From Bimuria novae-zelandiae CBS 107.79 (Eukaryota; Ascomycota; Dothideomycetes; Pleosporales; Didymosphaeriaceae): a DNA stretch of 64,000 nucleotides. Within the stretch, counting starts at the first letter, position 1, and every line of letters begins with the position of its first letter. The position numbers and the translations under genes are program-made. Below are positions 32,858-44,963 of this stretch, piece after piece. A model generated the notes under the pieces. That model saw nothing but the letters and a program-made list of their open reading frames with translations. It had not been told where the DNA came from and searched no databases. The stretch is from positions 197,936 through 261,935 of the forward strand of contig ML976661.1 in NCBI GenBank assembly GCA_010015655.1, read 5' to 3'.

Positions 32858-33112
32858 ATGACGGCCGAATTGCAGGCAGCATCCCGAGCGATGGGAGTGA
32901 TCCTTGAGACGCCTAAGGACTGGCAAGCTTGGTTATTTTTGCGTAAAGATACAGCGCAACAGCATAGGCTGTGGGAGTATGTGGATCCTAACGTGCCAGA
33001 GGCAGATTTGAAGCAATTAACAGCGCCCACTCCGCCAGAGCTAAAAGACGCGTTGCCACGCGCAGGGGCAAATAGAGAACTAATCCCTATACTAGTAAAT
33101 TACACTAAGTAA
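32858..33112 (+). pseudogene. Copia gag N-terminus (element 2)
   Basis: 84-residue open frame differing from the copy at 8080-8334 by a handful of residues. It ends where the RIP-mutated interior starts. Confidence 0.75.
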
Positions 33113-36100
33113 GATTTTAATAATAAAGGGTTTGCGCGCTACTAATTCTTATATTAGAAGTATAAGTAAGATCTTCTAGTATTTAAGCATTAGTAAAGAG
33201 CGCTTACTCTTTTTAACTTTAAAATAGCGCGCACTATATATTAACGCAACCTATACTTACTATAAGGTAAGGACACTACTTATAAATATCTAGTTACCCT
33301 TAAGGCCTACTTATTGCTTATAATAACCGCAATTAAGCGCGAACTAAAAGAGAAGTATCGCTAGTTATATATACTACTAAGGGATAAGAGTATAGAGATT
33401 TAGCTAAGGGACTAGCTTAACGTAATAAGGCAGGCGCATGTAGTTTCGCTATTAGATATTATAGATAACTAATTAGTAGAGGATTTTCTAATAGCTATTA
33501 AGGTAGTAGATTTAGAGTATAGAGCGCCTACGCTAGCAAGTTATCTTAAGTAATAGCATACTAGCTAGATAACTACTCTATTATTAGAAGATAAGATTAC
33601 AACGTATAAGAACTACTTATAGATAACTTAACCTAAGGCCTTTTAACTTGCGGTAATAGCAAGAGAGCTTTAAGTAGCAAAGACTATCTAAGAGTTAGAT
33701 AAGGATAGCTCTAATAATAAAGGTAAGAGCTACTTATGTGGATTTCGCTACTAGTAGGAGAACTACTATTACCTTAACCTATATACTAAAGGCAGGCGCG
33801 TAGATTTTAAGGATAAGAAGTCTATATAAGAGCGTATTAAGAAGGCTTATAAGGATAACGCTAGCTTAAAAGAAAAAGTAGAAGAGTATTTAGGTAAATA
33901 GCGTAAGCGTAATAATATAAACATTAAGAAGATAATTATAGTAGATAATAGTAAAGCTCCTACTGCTCTAGCTACTTATATAGCTAATTTTATAGTAGAG
34001 GCTATCCTTATAGATAATAACTCTCTACTATTTAGAGATCTCGAAGTCGCAGCTATCGCAGAAGGTAATAGTTTATAGGACCACTAGATTCTAGACCTAG
34101 GTAGTAATACTTATATTATTAACTTAGAGGACTGGGTAGGCTAGGAAAGGTAACGTAAGGAGTATAATAGCAGGACTATTACTACTAGAGTAAGTTATAT
34201 TCTAGTAGAAGCCTAGGATAAAGTTAGCCTCTTTATTTATACGCTGTCTAGTGTTAAGAGTTTAGCACTTACTTATGTTGCTTTTATACTAGGCTTTTTA
34301 ACAAGCGTTATAGGCCTGGGCCGCTATCGTAATGTAGGCATTTACTTTAACTCTAGTAGAGACGTTTTATATAGGAGCTTAAGGGTAATTACTTATTTAG
34401 AGTACTAGCGGGGCTACTAGTTGCTTAACGTTAAGACAAGTAAGCAACTAAAGAAGCTAATATTATTTACTTTTATAATAAGGATAGCGCTATTAAGGAT
34501 ACTAAAACCTATTTAGAAACTTAGCGCGAAGCTTGCTTATGCTATATAAGGTTATCTATTAAGAGAGGCAATTTAACACTTATAAGAAAATATAGTTAGC
34601 GTTAAAGTAACGGACGTCGAGCAACAGGACCTTAATTACCAGGTTTACCACGAGGCAAAGCTTACGTAGTAGGTGTCTAGGCGTACGCTAGCAGACATGG
34701 CGGAGCGCCTGTTTTATTATATTACTATTAACGTTTTATAAATCCGCAAGCACGAAAAGCTCTACTATAATTATAATAGGTACGCTGCTTATGTAGTAGA
34801 CGAGTACTTTAAAAAAAATAAGGTAGAAATAACTAGAACAAGAAACGCTAAAGAGTTATGTCCCTAGCTACTTAGCGTAATTTAGCGGATCTAGAGGCAG
34901 TTTAATTACGACGTAATTATTATAAAAGCTAATAATAAGAAAGGATTTGGGTTTAAGAGTCTTTATAATAAATTAGGAATACGCTTAGAGCTACGGGCAT
35001 TAGACATACTAGAGTAGAATAGTAGCGCTAAAATAGCTAGAAAGACGCTTAACACGAGGGCGAGAGCGCTAACGTTATAGGCTAACTTACCTAAGAAGCT
35101 AGCGAACGAGATATACAAGATAGTAAGGTACTTACTTAACTATACGCTAACGAGGTCGTTAGGCTAGAAAACTCTATATAAGATTATCTAAAGACACAAG
35201 CCTATTATCTCCTATATATAGCCTATTAGTTATCGAGTATACGTATTAAACAAACACCTACTAAAGGCTACAAAGACGCAGTCTAGGGCTCTTATTAGCT
35301 ATCTTATAAGGTATAATTTAACTAATATCTTTAGGATTTAGCTACTAATAAAGGACTAAGTTATTCGCGTAAAAGACGTTGTTTTTAACCTAAGTCATTT
35401 TTATAAAGGTAGTAAAGATAGGTATAACGCGCAAGCTATTACAAGATCTATTAAGCTATTAAATATACTAGAGATACTAAATAAAGATAATATTAAAGTA
35501 GAGAACTTACTAATAACCCGGCAAGCGCGAGCGCGTACATTACTCTAGTAATTAACTACGTCTAATAAGGGAGTTCTCTCTTAAGTTAAGCATAGAGTAG
35601 ATAAGAAGGCTTTTATAATTATTAAGCAAGTTAAAAAGATACAGCGTATAGTAAATGCTCTATTTTATAATATATTATACCTAATAGCTAGAAATCTAGA
35701 CAATTAAGGCAACAACGTTATTCTGGACGAATAAATTTAAACGCTAGAAAATAAATTAGAGTAAGACGAGGCTTAATTATAGTAGTAGCTTAGGGGTAAG
35801 GAGGATTTAGTATTAAAGAAAAGAGTCTTAGCATAAGAAGATAAAGACACTTAATTTTTTTAATATATACTTAATACTACCTTTACCTACCTAGCAACTA
35901 GTTATAAACTATTCTATAACTAAAATACTAGATTATATGCCTAACAGGCATACAAATAATGCTTCTTAGCGTCGAAACCTTAATTTTTTAGAGGAAAATA
36001 TTATTTTAGGCAGGCGTAAGCATAGGCTAATAAACCATAATAATCCTTAGTTATATACAGTAATTTTTAGCGCTAGGCGCGTTAATAAATATCTCTATAC

Positions 36101-37920
36101 TTTTATAACTTTAATAAATGTTAAGCAAGGCTAAAATAGCAGATCTAGCTTTCTTAACGACTAGCGACTTTACAGGAGCTAATTACTGCCTAAACTAAAG
36201 TCTATACACTAGCTAAAGTATCACCGATTTGGCAAGCAGTTTATAGAGGCCGTTTAACAAGAGTATCGCTAGGTGTAGGACAAGGGCTGTTTCTGCAAGA
36301 CAAAGATAACTAGAAAGATAGTAGCTAAGCAAGGTATTAAGGTACTCCCGCTTATTTAGGTATTTAATTATAAGTTTAATAAAGATAGCTATCTTTACAA
36401 GTTTAAGGCGCGGCTTATTATACAAGGAGACCTTAAGGAGTAGTATAAAGATACTTATATAGCGACGCTAGCAGCACGAAGTTTTTGGGCCCTACTAGTA
36501 ATTACTAATAAGTTTAACCTAGAGCTTTAGTAGTATAACGCGCCTAACGCTTTCTTAAACGCCCTACTTAATCGCAAGCTCTTAGTAAAGACCCTAGACG
36601 TCTTTAGCAATAATAGCGAGTTCCTAGAGGTCTTACGCGCTCTATATAGTTTAAAAGAGTTAGCACTACTCTAGCATAAAGATTTCCGTTACATAGTTAA
36701 GAAATTAGGCCTTAAGCGTGTCCTAGGGTTCCCATGCTTATATATAAATAATTACCTTATATTATTTATTTTTGTTAATAATATTATAATCGCCTACTAT
36801 CGTAGTAACTAACGCTTATTCGACAGCATTGCTAGTAAGCTTGTTAAATACTATAACTTAAAGACAATAAGAGAACCTATATAGTTCCTAGGCGTACGAG
36901 TACTTCGAGACAGGAAGCAGCGCAAGATTTAGTTATTATAAAATAAGTATATTAATAAGGTTACTTATTAATTTAATGTAAAGCTAAAGGGCAAGACGCT
37001 AGAAGCTCTATTACTATAATACGTAAACAACTTATAGGCTTCTATAGAGGAGCCTAATGCTAAATAATAAACGTATTACTAGTAATTAGTTAGTAGCTTA
37101 GTATATATTACTTACTAGACGCGTCTAGATATTGCGCGCTTGCATATTATTTTAGCATATTACCTTACTAATCCTAGGCAATTGCATGTATAGTACGCAC
37201 TTAAGGTGTGGGTCTATCTCCTAGTAACAAAGTACTACGCTCTCTAAGACAGTAGTAACGACGGCAACAGCGCCACTAAAATCCTCGCTAGAGGTAACCT
37301 TAATCCTATCTTTTACGGAGTATTAGACGCGTCGTATGCGAACGTTATAGAAACGCGCTAGAGTAGCCACGGCTATCTCTTCCTACTATATAATTTGCTA
37401 GTTAATTAGAGATCTACGGTGCAAAGGACCGTTAGCAAGTTAATAATAAAGATAAAGCTACTTACTCTATTAACTACTAGATTATAACTTTAGGAATAGT
37501 TGCGCTTTTTTAAGGGGATTAGTTTTAAGCTAAATAAGACGCTAGTTATTATATGTAATAACTAGCAGATAGTAAGCATTATTAATAAGCAGGAAGACTG
37601 CCTAAAAACGAGCATTAAACATGTAGACATACACTAGATATAGATCTGTTAAAAAGTAGAGGTAGGATAACTCCATGTAAGATAGGTGCTAATAACTAAG
37701 ATGCTAGCAAACAGGCTTACAAAGTTACTCTTAAAGCAGAAATATGCGGAGTTTGTAAGGCAGCTCTATCTCGTGGATCTCTGTGGACGATTTGTCGGGA
37801 AAAACATTAAGTAAAAAGCTCAACACTATAAAATCTGGCGATAGCCACTTTTGCGGGTACGTCTACGGCTTTATATACGGGGCGATCGCCCCTCCAGCAT
37901 GTGGGAGGTGCGAGGGGGTG

Positions 37921-38116
37921 TGTGAGGTTTAATATTTGCCACTAAGCTAATGGCTTGTTTTCCTTTTGTTTGTTTTTAATGTTTGCCACCGAGCTGATAG
38001 CTTATTTTCCTTTTGTTTGCTATTTGCCAGTTATCTAGGATGTTTGCGCCTGGGTATATAGGAGATAGCTTACCTCTAGTAGCAGAGGGGGATATACATG
38101 AGTTATTTGGTCCACA
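37921..38116 (+). repeat. Copia element 2, 3' LTR
   Basis: 196-bp LTR preceded by a purine-rich tract (GAGGTGCGAGGGGGTG), followed by TGGAT. It shows G-to-A changes relative to the 5' LTR, for example TTTAATATTTGCC for TTTGATGTTTGCC. Confidence 0.9.
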
Positions 38117-39992
38117 TGGATCATGATTCTGACATGATATAGGAGTCAGTACCGGATTTGGTGGGTCCGCCGATGCTCGAAACCAAGACGCCGCCGAGTT
38201 GCAGCGCGTCCTCATTCGAGAGCTTCATTATGGTATTCTGGGCCCTTCTCCACGCGAAACTCACGGATCTACCGCAACGCTGGGTATTGACAGCCTTGAC
38301 GAGGGATCCGCCTTCAGCCTTCCCAAGTCATGGACCCGTACCGCGATCTTGATTCGCATCAACTCTTTGCTGAAAGGCCGCTCTGCCGTACGCCCTGTTA
38401 TTGTCCAAAGGATGCTGGATCTTATCTCTCATGACATTATTCCCATTATCCCCTTACGCGGTAGCATATTAGCATCAGGCGACTTATCACCGTTGTCCTA
38501 TATTGGAGGCGCTATTCAAGGAAAACCGTCAATCCAGGTCCATACAACGAACCAAACCTTTCTGCATGCAGATGAGGCATTCAGCCGCGCCAACCTCGAC
38601 CCTGTAACTCTAGGCGCGAAGGAAGGTCTTGCAGTCGTCAACGGTACGGCTATCTCTGCGGCTGCTGTCGCCCTGGCCGTTTATGATGCACATACCCTTG
38701 CAGTATTATCTCAGATCATCACCGCTATGACCGTTGAAGTTTTACTTGGTACGGCAGAAAGATTCGCCTCGTTCTTTGCGGAGGTGCGACCCCATCCTGG
38801 TCAGCTAGAGGTGGCCAAAAACATCAGTGCGTTCCTGATGGACTCATGCATGGTTGAGGCAAATACAGGTGCAGACTTTGCCTTGCGCCAGGACCGATAC
38901 TCCATGCGCACTGCACCCCAATGGATTAGCTCTATACGTGAAGACATGCTTCTTGCCTATTAGCAGATCACAATCGAATGCAACTCAGGAACCGACAACC
39001 CACTGGCAAGTAGACATGGCATGCTGCACGGAGGCAAGTTCCAGGCCAAAGCGGTATCATCAGCAATGGAGAAGATCAAACAGGGTAATTGTACCCTTGG
39101 CCGCATACTGTTTGCTCAATGCACAGAGATAATTAACCCCGCTACGAGTCGAGGCCTTCCTCCGAATCTAGTTGCAGAGGACCCTGGTACATCCTTTATT
39201 TTCAAGGGTACGGACATCAACATGGCAGCTCTGCAAGCGGAATTAGGATTCCTAGCTACGCCAGTGAACCATGTCCAGACCGCAGAGTTGGGTAACCAGT
39301 CCCTCAACTCACTTGCCTTAATTGCAGCACGATACACCCACACAAGCAACGAAGTCCTCGGTCAAATGGCAGCAGCTCATCTGATTACACTCTGTCAGGC
39401 ACTTGATCTCCGGGCCATGAGGATCACGTTTTTCGGCCAGTTCAAGCCGGACTTTGATCAAGTGATCGTAGAACACCTCAATATACTCGCAAGAAGCAAC
39501 GAAAAATTCCGAGCAGAACTGTGGAAGCAGTTGCAAAGGAGTTTTGACGACACTACGAGTATGGATCACCAACAACGCTTCAAAAGCATCACTTCGACAT
39601 TGAAATCCCGCCTTGTCGATGAAACTAGTTTGCGCGGGGTTGCTGATCCTTTGGGCCACATTGAGGCGTTCGGTGATTCGTTGGCCCAACATCTGGAAGA
39701 TGCGTGGTATAAGCACAGAGATGCATACATCCAACATGGGACAGCCCTGCCCTTGATTGGCTGTGGGAGTCGCCCAATGTACGTGTTTATCCAAGAGCGT
39801 CTCCGAATACCATTCCTCGTCAGTGACTGTATTCGAACGCCGAGTATGGACCACAGGAACTCAGGTTCACGAAAGGCCCCAACAATGGGCACGTTTACTT
39901 CACTTCTCTTTACTTCACTTCTCTACAGGGGTATCAGAGACGGTACAATCTTGGAAGTTATGTTGCCTATCTTGCAAGACGTCCAGTATTAG

Positions 39993-40367
39993 ACAAGTCA
40001 ATACAGACGGGTCCGTCAGAGAACGAACGTTGAGTATATCCGGGTGAATCGAACGATTGAACGCATTCTAATCGACGTTACATGAGCTTGGGAGGTTGGA
40101 ATTATTTCGAATGCATGCTACGATAGGTAGTTTTGAACTGTACAAGCCAAGGTGCATTAACTGCGTGATAAATAAACGCCTATGATCATGGAAAATGATT
40201 CATCTTCGCGTACTGGCGATTAAGATACGAAATGATCCGTAGCGACCCGTGAAATGTGAAGGAATATCCTATGTATGTGTGGACTCCCGTCTGAGTCTCC
40301 AAGGCGCTCGCTTTGCTGCTCAATCATCTCAGTGGGTTGGTTTTAGTATGGGGAGGCTAGTGATATC
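39993..40367. other. Convergent 3' flanks of the lyase and prenyltransferase genes
   Basis: No gene seen in the 375 bp between the two stop codons. Confidence 0.4.
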
Positions 40368-41581
40368 TTACAAGGTCTCGATCAGAACTGAATTGTATTT
40401 ATCGACCCGATCTCTGTGCCCTTCTGTATCCATGAAAACACTCAGTGCGATCATGACACTTTTGTCACTCGCGCAATAATGGCGCACCGGTATATAATTC
40501 TTAACACTGGGTAACCTGTCCGAAAGTCGAAAGTCGGCATAGTACAAGATGCCGGCGGTTCGATGTCTGATGTCTGGTAGCGGAGTATCTTTGCTATGGT
40601 TTAACAGTTGCTGCCAGAAGACGCGTAGTCGCTCTTTGCCGACATGGATGTTGTTACCACTCAGACGACCATTGAGACTCATTATCTTAGTGACAGTATC
40701 GAAATCAGTGGCTTGTGATCGGAAGTAGACCTTGAAGCGTGCACGTCGTGGGGCTACCATGTCGACTGAGAGCATCTCAGGGCTCAAAACATGGGTAGTC
40801 TCAGCAGAAAAAGCTTTGAGTACTTCCCAAGCTTCGAGATTGCTTGTAGAGGATCCAGGAGCAGATACGATAGAATCGTTGATGACATCGAGTTTTCTTT
40901 TGCCTGTAGCGCTGGCTAAAAATGCGGAGAAGAAGTAGGCTTTTGCCATAGGCAAATTCTCTCCCAGATCGAAAGCATAGAACACCTAGCTCCAATGACC
41001 TTCTTGACTCTCATCAAACCCAAGAGGGGCCTGAAGGAAAGCCTTGAAATGATCATGCCACAGGTAGTCAGTCCAAGGGAAAAATCTGACGACATCCTTG
41101 TAGAACGAGGTGGAAACACTCGCTATGGTCGGTGTCGTCGGAAAGTTATCGTAAGGCGAAATCGACTCGATTGAGAATCGTACCCTTGGCTTCACCGTTT
41201 TCGAACCCCAGTCCCAGCTCAACTCGATAGGTCCTCCATCGTCGGTCACGAAGCTATTCCAGGGCTGAGAGTGGTATGAGGCTCTGGATGGTCCCAAAAA
41301 CGGTATAATTTTCGTGTCGAAGAAGCTGGTGTGGATTTGTCTCGCATCGTCCGAATATCCAGCATGATGAAGCAGTGACGAAAGAAGATGCCCGCAGGCA
41401 TGTTGCCAGATGGCTTCCACGTCAGAAACATCCCATCCCGATGGTCTGATAGTTCCAGTGGATGTAATCTCCTTATTTAGCGGAGACAGATGTGCAGGAA
41501 AAACCTTCACTGCCTCTTTCAGTGTTTCAATGAATGCCGTAGGTGAAGAAACAATGCTTCGCAGCCACAGAGTGAGAGTAG

Positions 41582-44500
41582 CAGGGCTGCCAACGAACAG
41601 AACACCGAACCGGACGGGGTCCATATACGTTCGTTCGGTCTACATACAAAAGTACGTTCGTTCGGCACGCCAAGAAATAAGAGCTATTTAGTCCGTATAG
41701 TAAATATTCGTCCGTATAATTATTCTAAATAAGAAAAAGGTTAGTATTGAAGTTATTTACTAGCTAAATATTATACTTAGTATTTTTTTTAAAGATATAA
41801 GCTACTAACTATTTAAGGTAACTTAATATAGCGTCCCTTTTTAGCTTATTTTTTATAGCTATAAAACCTTAACAATAAGAAGTAATAGTAAATTATAATT
41901 ATACGTAATTATTCTCCTAGTAAATAAAAAATACTAATTATAATTATAAGACGTTGCTAGTATAAAAAGCTAATTTATTAGTATTTTATATATAATTAGG
42001 TAGCGGTTTTAACTAATATCTGCCTACTAGCAGTATAAGTCCTTTATTAATTTATATAAGTTTAGGGCTATAGTCACTACTATCTTATTATTATAAAGAC
42101 TATTAACGTACTTATTAAGCTATAACGTACATTTCTTCTACTTATATACCTTATTACTTATAAAAAGATAATTATTTAGAGTTATTACTTATTATTAGCG
42201 TACGCCTTAAGGACTTTACGCGTATATAAGAACTATAATAGCTTAACTAAGTTTATTAATAATATCTTTAGTTATATATTATATATAGATATCTTCAATT
42301 AATTTCTCCGCTACCTTATACTAGTAAGGGTATTTACTTTATTACATTTTAAACTATAAATGGGATAGGCATAGGTGCATAGCTATTATTATAAAAAAAG
42401 ATACTCTATTAGTAGCTAGTATAACTACTTTTTAGAAATATATATTAAGCTTTTTAAGGGCGAGCTTAACGCTAAAGACTATATATTTAAATTACTTAAA
42501 GTCTTTAATTTAATAGACGCTCTACTTATTACCGTTACTAAGAAAGGTATAAATTTTTATAGATTAATAACTATTTACTATAATTAACTAAAACTACTAT
42601 AGGACGCATTACTTTCTAGTAACTTTATATTTTTATAAAACGTTTCCAAAATCTTTATTATAACGTAGATTTTATTTTACTTATTATTAAATACCGCGTT
42701 AAGTATAAAATTATATTTATTTATTATAGTAGAGCTATTAGCGCCGGCGAGCTTAAAAAAACGTTAAATAGTACTATAAAGCTCAAGGTAGTAAAGTAAT
42801 ATAAGAGAGACGCTATACTACTAGATCCTACTATCTCTAATTAAGTTAAAAGTAAAGAGTTTAACGAGCTTATTATTATTAAGTAACGTCCTTTCTATTA
42901 ATTAAAATAATTACTAACGTTTATAAGAGTTATAGACAGTATTAATAAAGTTATATAGCTTACTAATAGTACTACGTGCCTAAAATATTATATACTAGTT
43001 TTTAGACAACGCCTTTACTAATTCTGCTTTAAAAATACTTACGCTACTACTATATATATAAGCTTTTAATATAAAATTAATAATATAGCTAGCACAGCGC
43101 ATGCGATAATTATAATAAGGTAAGCGTCCTGCTTACTAAGCTAATACTATGTGACTTCCCCATTTGTACCAAAAGTTACGCACAAGAATACTAAAGCTGG
43201 TGTATTCTTGTATAGTATATATATATATATAAGTAGTGTTAGAACTGTGACGGCCTGGCAGGCCAGCAGGTCACATGAGCTCGCGTACGAGGCGCAACTA
43301 CCTCACGTCCAAGCGCAGCTGCTCGCGCACCCAGGGCAGCTGCCTCAGATAGATAGTTGTTCCGCTCCGATGGCCGCGCACAAAAGCGCGCGAGCCCTGT
43401 GTACCTACAGCCACCTCATCTTAGTGTAGCTGAAATAGAGCCAACCTACCTCATCTACTCTTTCGATGCAGGAGCCCGCGCTCGCCCTCACAAGAACTAG
43501 TGTTTGATCCTAGCTTCTATAAGGGAGTAGCCACGTGTCCCTTTTCCTACCACGTGCTATCGTTAGAATAATTACTAATAATATAGATTTTTTTTAGGAT
43601 AATCTTATTAAGCTTGCGAAGGAAGGTCGTGCTATTATTAGCTATGTTATTACATACGAAATAGTGTAGTTTCTAGGTAACATTTTACTATTTTATAAAA
43701 TTATAAATAATCTAGGTATTATGAGACGCTCACACCTTGGTCCGATCCGGGTTAGGACGGTAAGGCTGAAGTGGCACTTTATAGATTATTTAGTGGTACG
43801 AGTTGATGCGACAACTTAGCGCGTAGCTATACAATTTAATTTTATAATAAATAAGATAACTATTAGTCTGTATAGAGAACGTACTCGTCTTTACGTATTT
43901 TAATAATATAAAGTAGCTAGCTAGTAGGGCGCGTAATAATAGCGTTTAGTTTTAAGTAAGTAAGCCCCTTATTATTAAAGATATATATACAGAAAAGCTT
44001 AAGTCATTAATAATTATTTAGTTTACGTACACTAGCTATAGCTACTACTTTTACTAATTATTATAAAAAAGAGAGCTTAATAATTTAGTAATAATAGTAG
44101 TAGTATGTTCCTACGAAGACTATAGATATAAGGCCTTTATAACTAGTAATAAGCTAGTATTTAAATTAACGCTATGCACCTTCTAAAGATACTACTTAAT
44201 ATAAGTAGTACCATTATTCGTCTAGTAATATAGGGATTTCTTTTAAATATAGTGTTGTCTTTTTCTTATTCTCCTTAACGTACTTAAGCTCCATACTATA
44301 TTATTAAAAAGTTACTAGCTTTTGCTTAATAAGTAACTACGCCTTACTTTTTAACTTTATACCTAATACGCAATGCGATAAGTAGACGCTTACTATACTA
44401 AAAGTAGGTTTAATTAATAAGAAATCAAGACTTTAGTATTTAGGGTTTGCTAAATACGTATATAATAAGACGTTAGACTTAGTTTTAAATAGTAAGTTAT

Positions 44501-44933
44501 TTAAGCTCCTGAAGCTCTTTACTATAATAGTCACTATACGCGACCTAGCACTGTAAAATAGCGAAAAGTTAAATACTAGCTAAGTTAACTAAGTTAATTA
44601 TAATAACTATAAGCAGGTAATAAAGTAATCTATAATAATATACTTATAGCTATAAATAGTATAGAGGTAATAAATAATAATAATTAAACTTAACTAAAAA
44701 TTCTTCACTAAGAACGTTGCATAAAGCACTATATAACAACGCTACGTATAGTATAAGGATAGTAAAAAGTATAAGAAAATTCTACTAATTATCTTATATT
44801 CTTTATAGAAAAAGGACCTCTCGTAGTCCTGAATAACCAAACGTATAACCCCAAAAGCGTGTTCGTTCGTTCGGCTCGAATCACTGTACGGACCGAACGT
44901 ATGGAGCGAACGTTCTGTACGTTGGCAGCGCTG
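41582..44933. mobile_element. hAT-like DNA transposon, RIP-degraded, containing a solo LTR
   Basis: The ends are inverted: the left end reads CAGGGCTGCCAACGAACAGA and the right end, on the other strand, CAGCGCTGCCAACGTACAGA. Both carry subterminal copies of CGTTCGTTCGG-like motifs. Flanking octamers are GAGAGTAG (41574-41581) and GAGATTAG (44934-44941), an 8-bp duplication with one difference, as expected of hAT elements. The interior is AT-rich, with no legible transposase. Assignment to hAT rests on CAG ends, 8-bp duplication and size (3.35 kb including the nested LTR). Confidence 0.72.
43246..43492 (+). repeat. Solo LTR (family L), nested in the hAT-like element
   Basis: 247 bp from TGTGACGGCC to CCTCACA, flanked by AGAAC at 43241-43245 and 43493-43497. 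It is GC-rich inside an AT-rich host, and two relatives lie at 60819-61077 and 61445-61689. The internal part of the retrotransposon has been lost by LTR-LTR recombination. Confidence 0.85.
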
Positions 44934-44963
44934 GAGATTAGAGGGGGCGGATGAGAGAGACAT

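Larger units (their letters stand above)
32449..38116 (+). mobile_element. Ty1/Copia LTR retrotransposon, RIP-degraded interior, intact ends, assembly gap in 5' LTR
   Basis: LTRs at 32449-32742 (inflated by a gap and an 88-bp duplicate) and 37921-38116 (196 bp) are flanked by the duplication TGGAT (32444-32448 and 38117-38121). Same family as 3077-8645; after removing the gap artefact its length is 5,570 bp against 5,569 bp. The 5' end to about 33115 and the 3' end from about 37640 are readable, including the RNase H tail LLKQKYAEFVRQLYLVDLC. The interior is TA-rich and stop-filled. The right LTR carries several G-to-A changes that the left does not. Confidence 0.93.
32101..39992 (+). pseudogene. 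Aromatic amino acid ammonia-lyase (PAL family), Copia element in an intron, one in-frame TAG
   Basis: Exon 1 is 32101-32237; intron 1 is 32238-32317 (80 nt); exon 2 is 32318-32418. Intron 2 runs 32419-38142 and contains the whole Copia element; without it the intron is 51 nt. Exon 3 is 38143-39992; total 695 aa, the usual PAL length. Motifs: LNGDSLTLLEIVVIAR, VIYGVSTGFGGSADAR across the intron, and the self-cyclising Ala-Ser-Gly of the MIO cofactor in LRGSILASGDLSPLSYIGG (ASG at 38472-38480). Also GLAVVNGTAISAA, TIECNSGTDNPL, MLHGGKFQA, RGLPPNLVAEDPG and NSLALIAARYT. PALs turn phenylalanine into cinnamate plus ammonia; exact substrate unknown. TAG at 38961-38963 replaces a codon just before the conserved QITIECNS and removes the C-terminal half. 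A 15-bp tandem duplication (39894-39923) adds five residues near the end. Confidence 0.88.
40368..44963 (-). pseudogene. DMATS-type aromatic prenyltransferase, split by a hAT-like element and carrying one in-frame TAG
   Basis: The start codon is 44963-44961; ten codons (MSLSSAPSNL) run to 44934, where the transposon and its duplicated 8 bp begin. The frame resumes exactly at 41573 (TLWLRSIVSS) and continues to 40368. Family features: WQHACGHLLSSLLHHAGYS, FLGPSRASYHSQPWNSF, GPIELSWDWG, VRFSIESISPYDN, DYLWHDHF, then FYAFDLGENLPMAKAYFF and VRHYCASDKSVM, as in ABBA-fold dimethylallyltryptophan synthases that attach a prenyl group to indole or other aromatic substrates. TAG at 40986-40988 interrupts the frame just before FYAFDLG; Gln would fit there, consistent with CAG to TAG. 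Total about 411 residues without the element, close to the normal size. Doubly inactivated. It converges with the ammonia-lyase. Confidence 0.85.

Noticed and set aside
36213..36425. 70-aa minus-strand frame in Copia element 2
   Set aside because: Chance frame antisense to RIP-mutated pol.
41575..41624. N-terminus MDPVRFGVLFVGSP as the native start of the prenyltransferase
   Set aside because: These codons lie in the inverted end of the hAT-like element; the native start and first ten codons are at 44934-44963 on the other side of it.
41650..44900. CRISPR-like or satellite array in the AT-rich tract
   Set aside because: No regular repeat-spacer spacing; composition is explained by RIP of a transposon.
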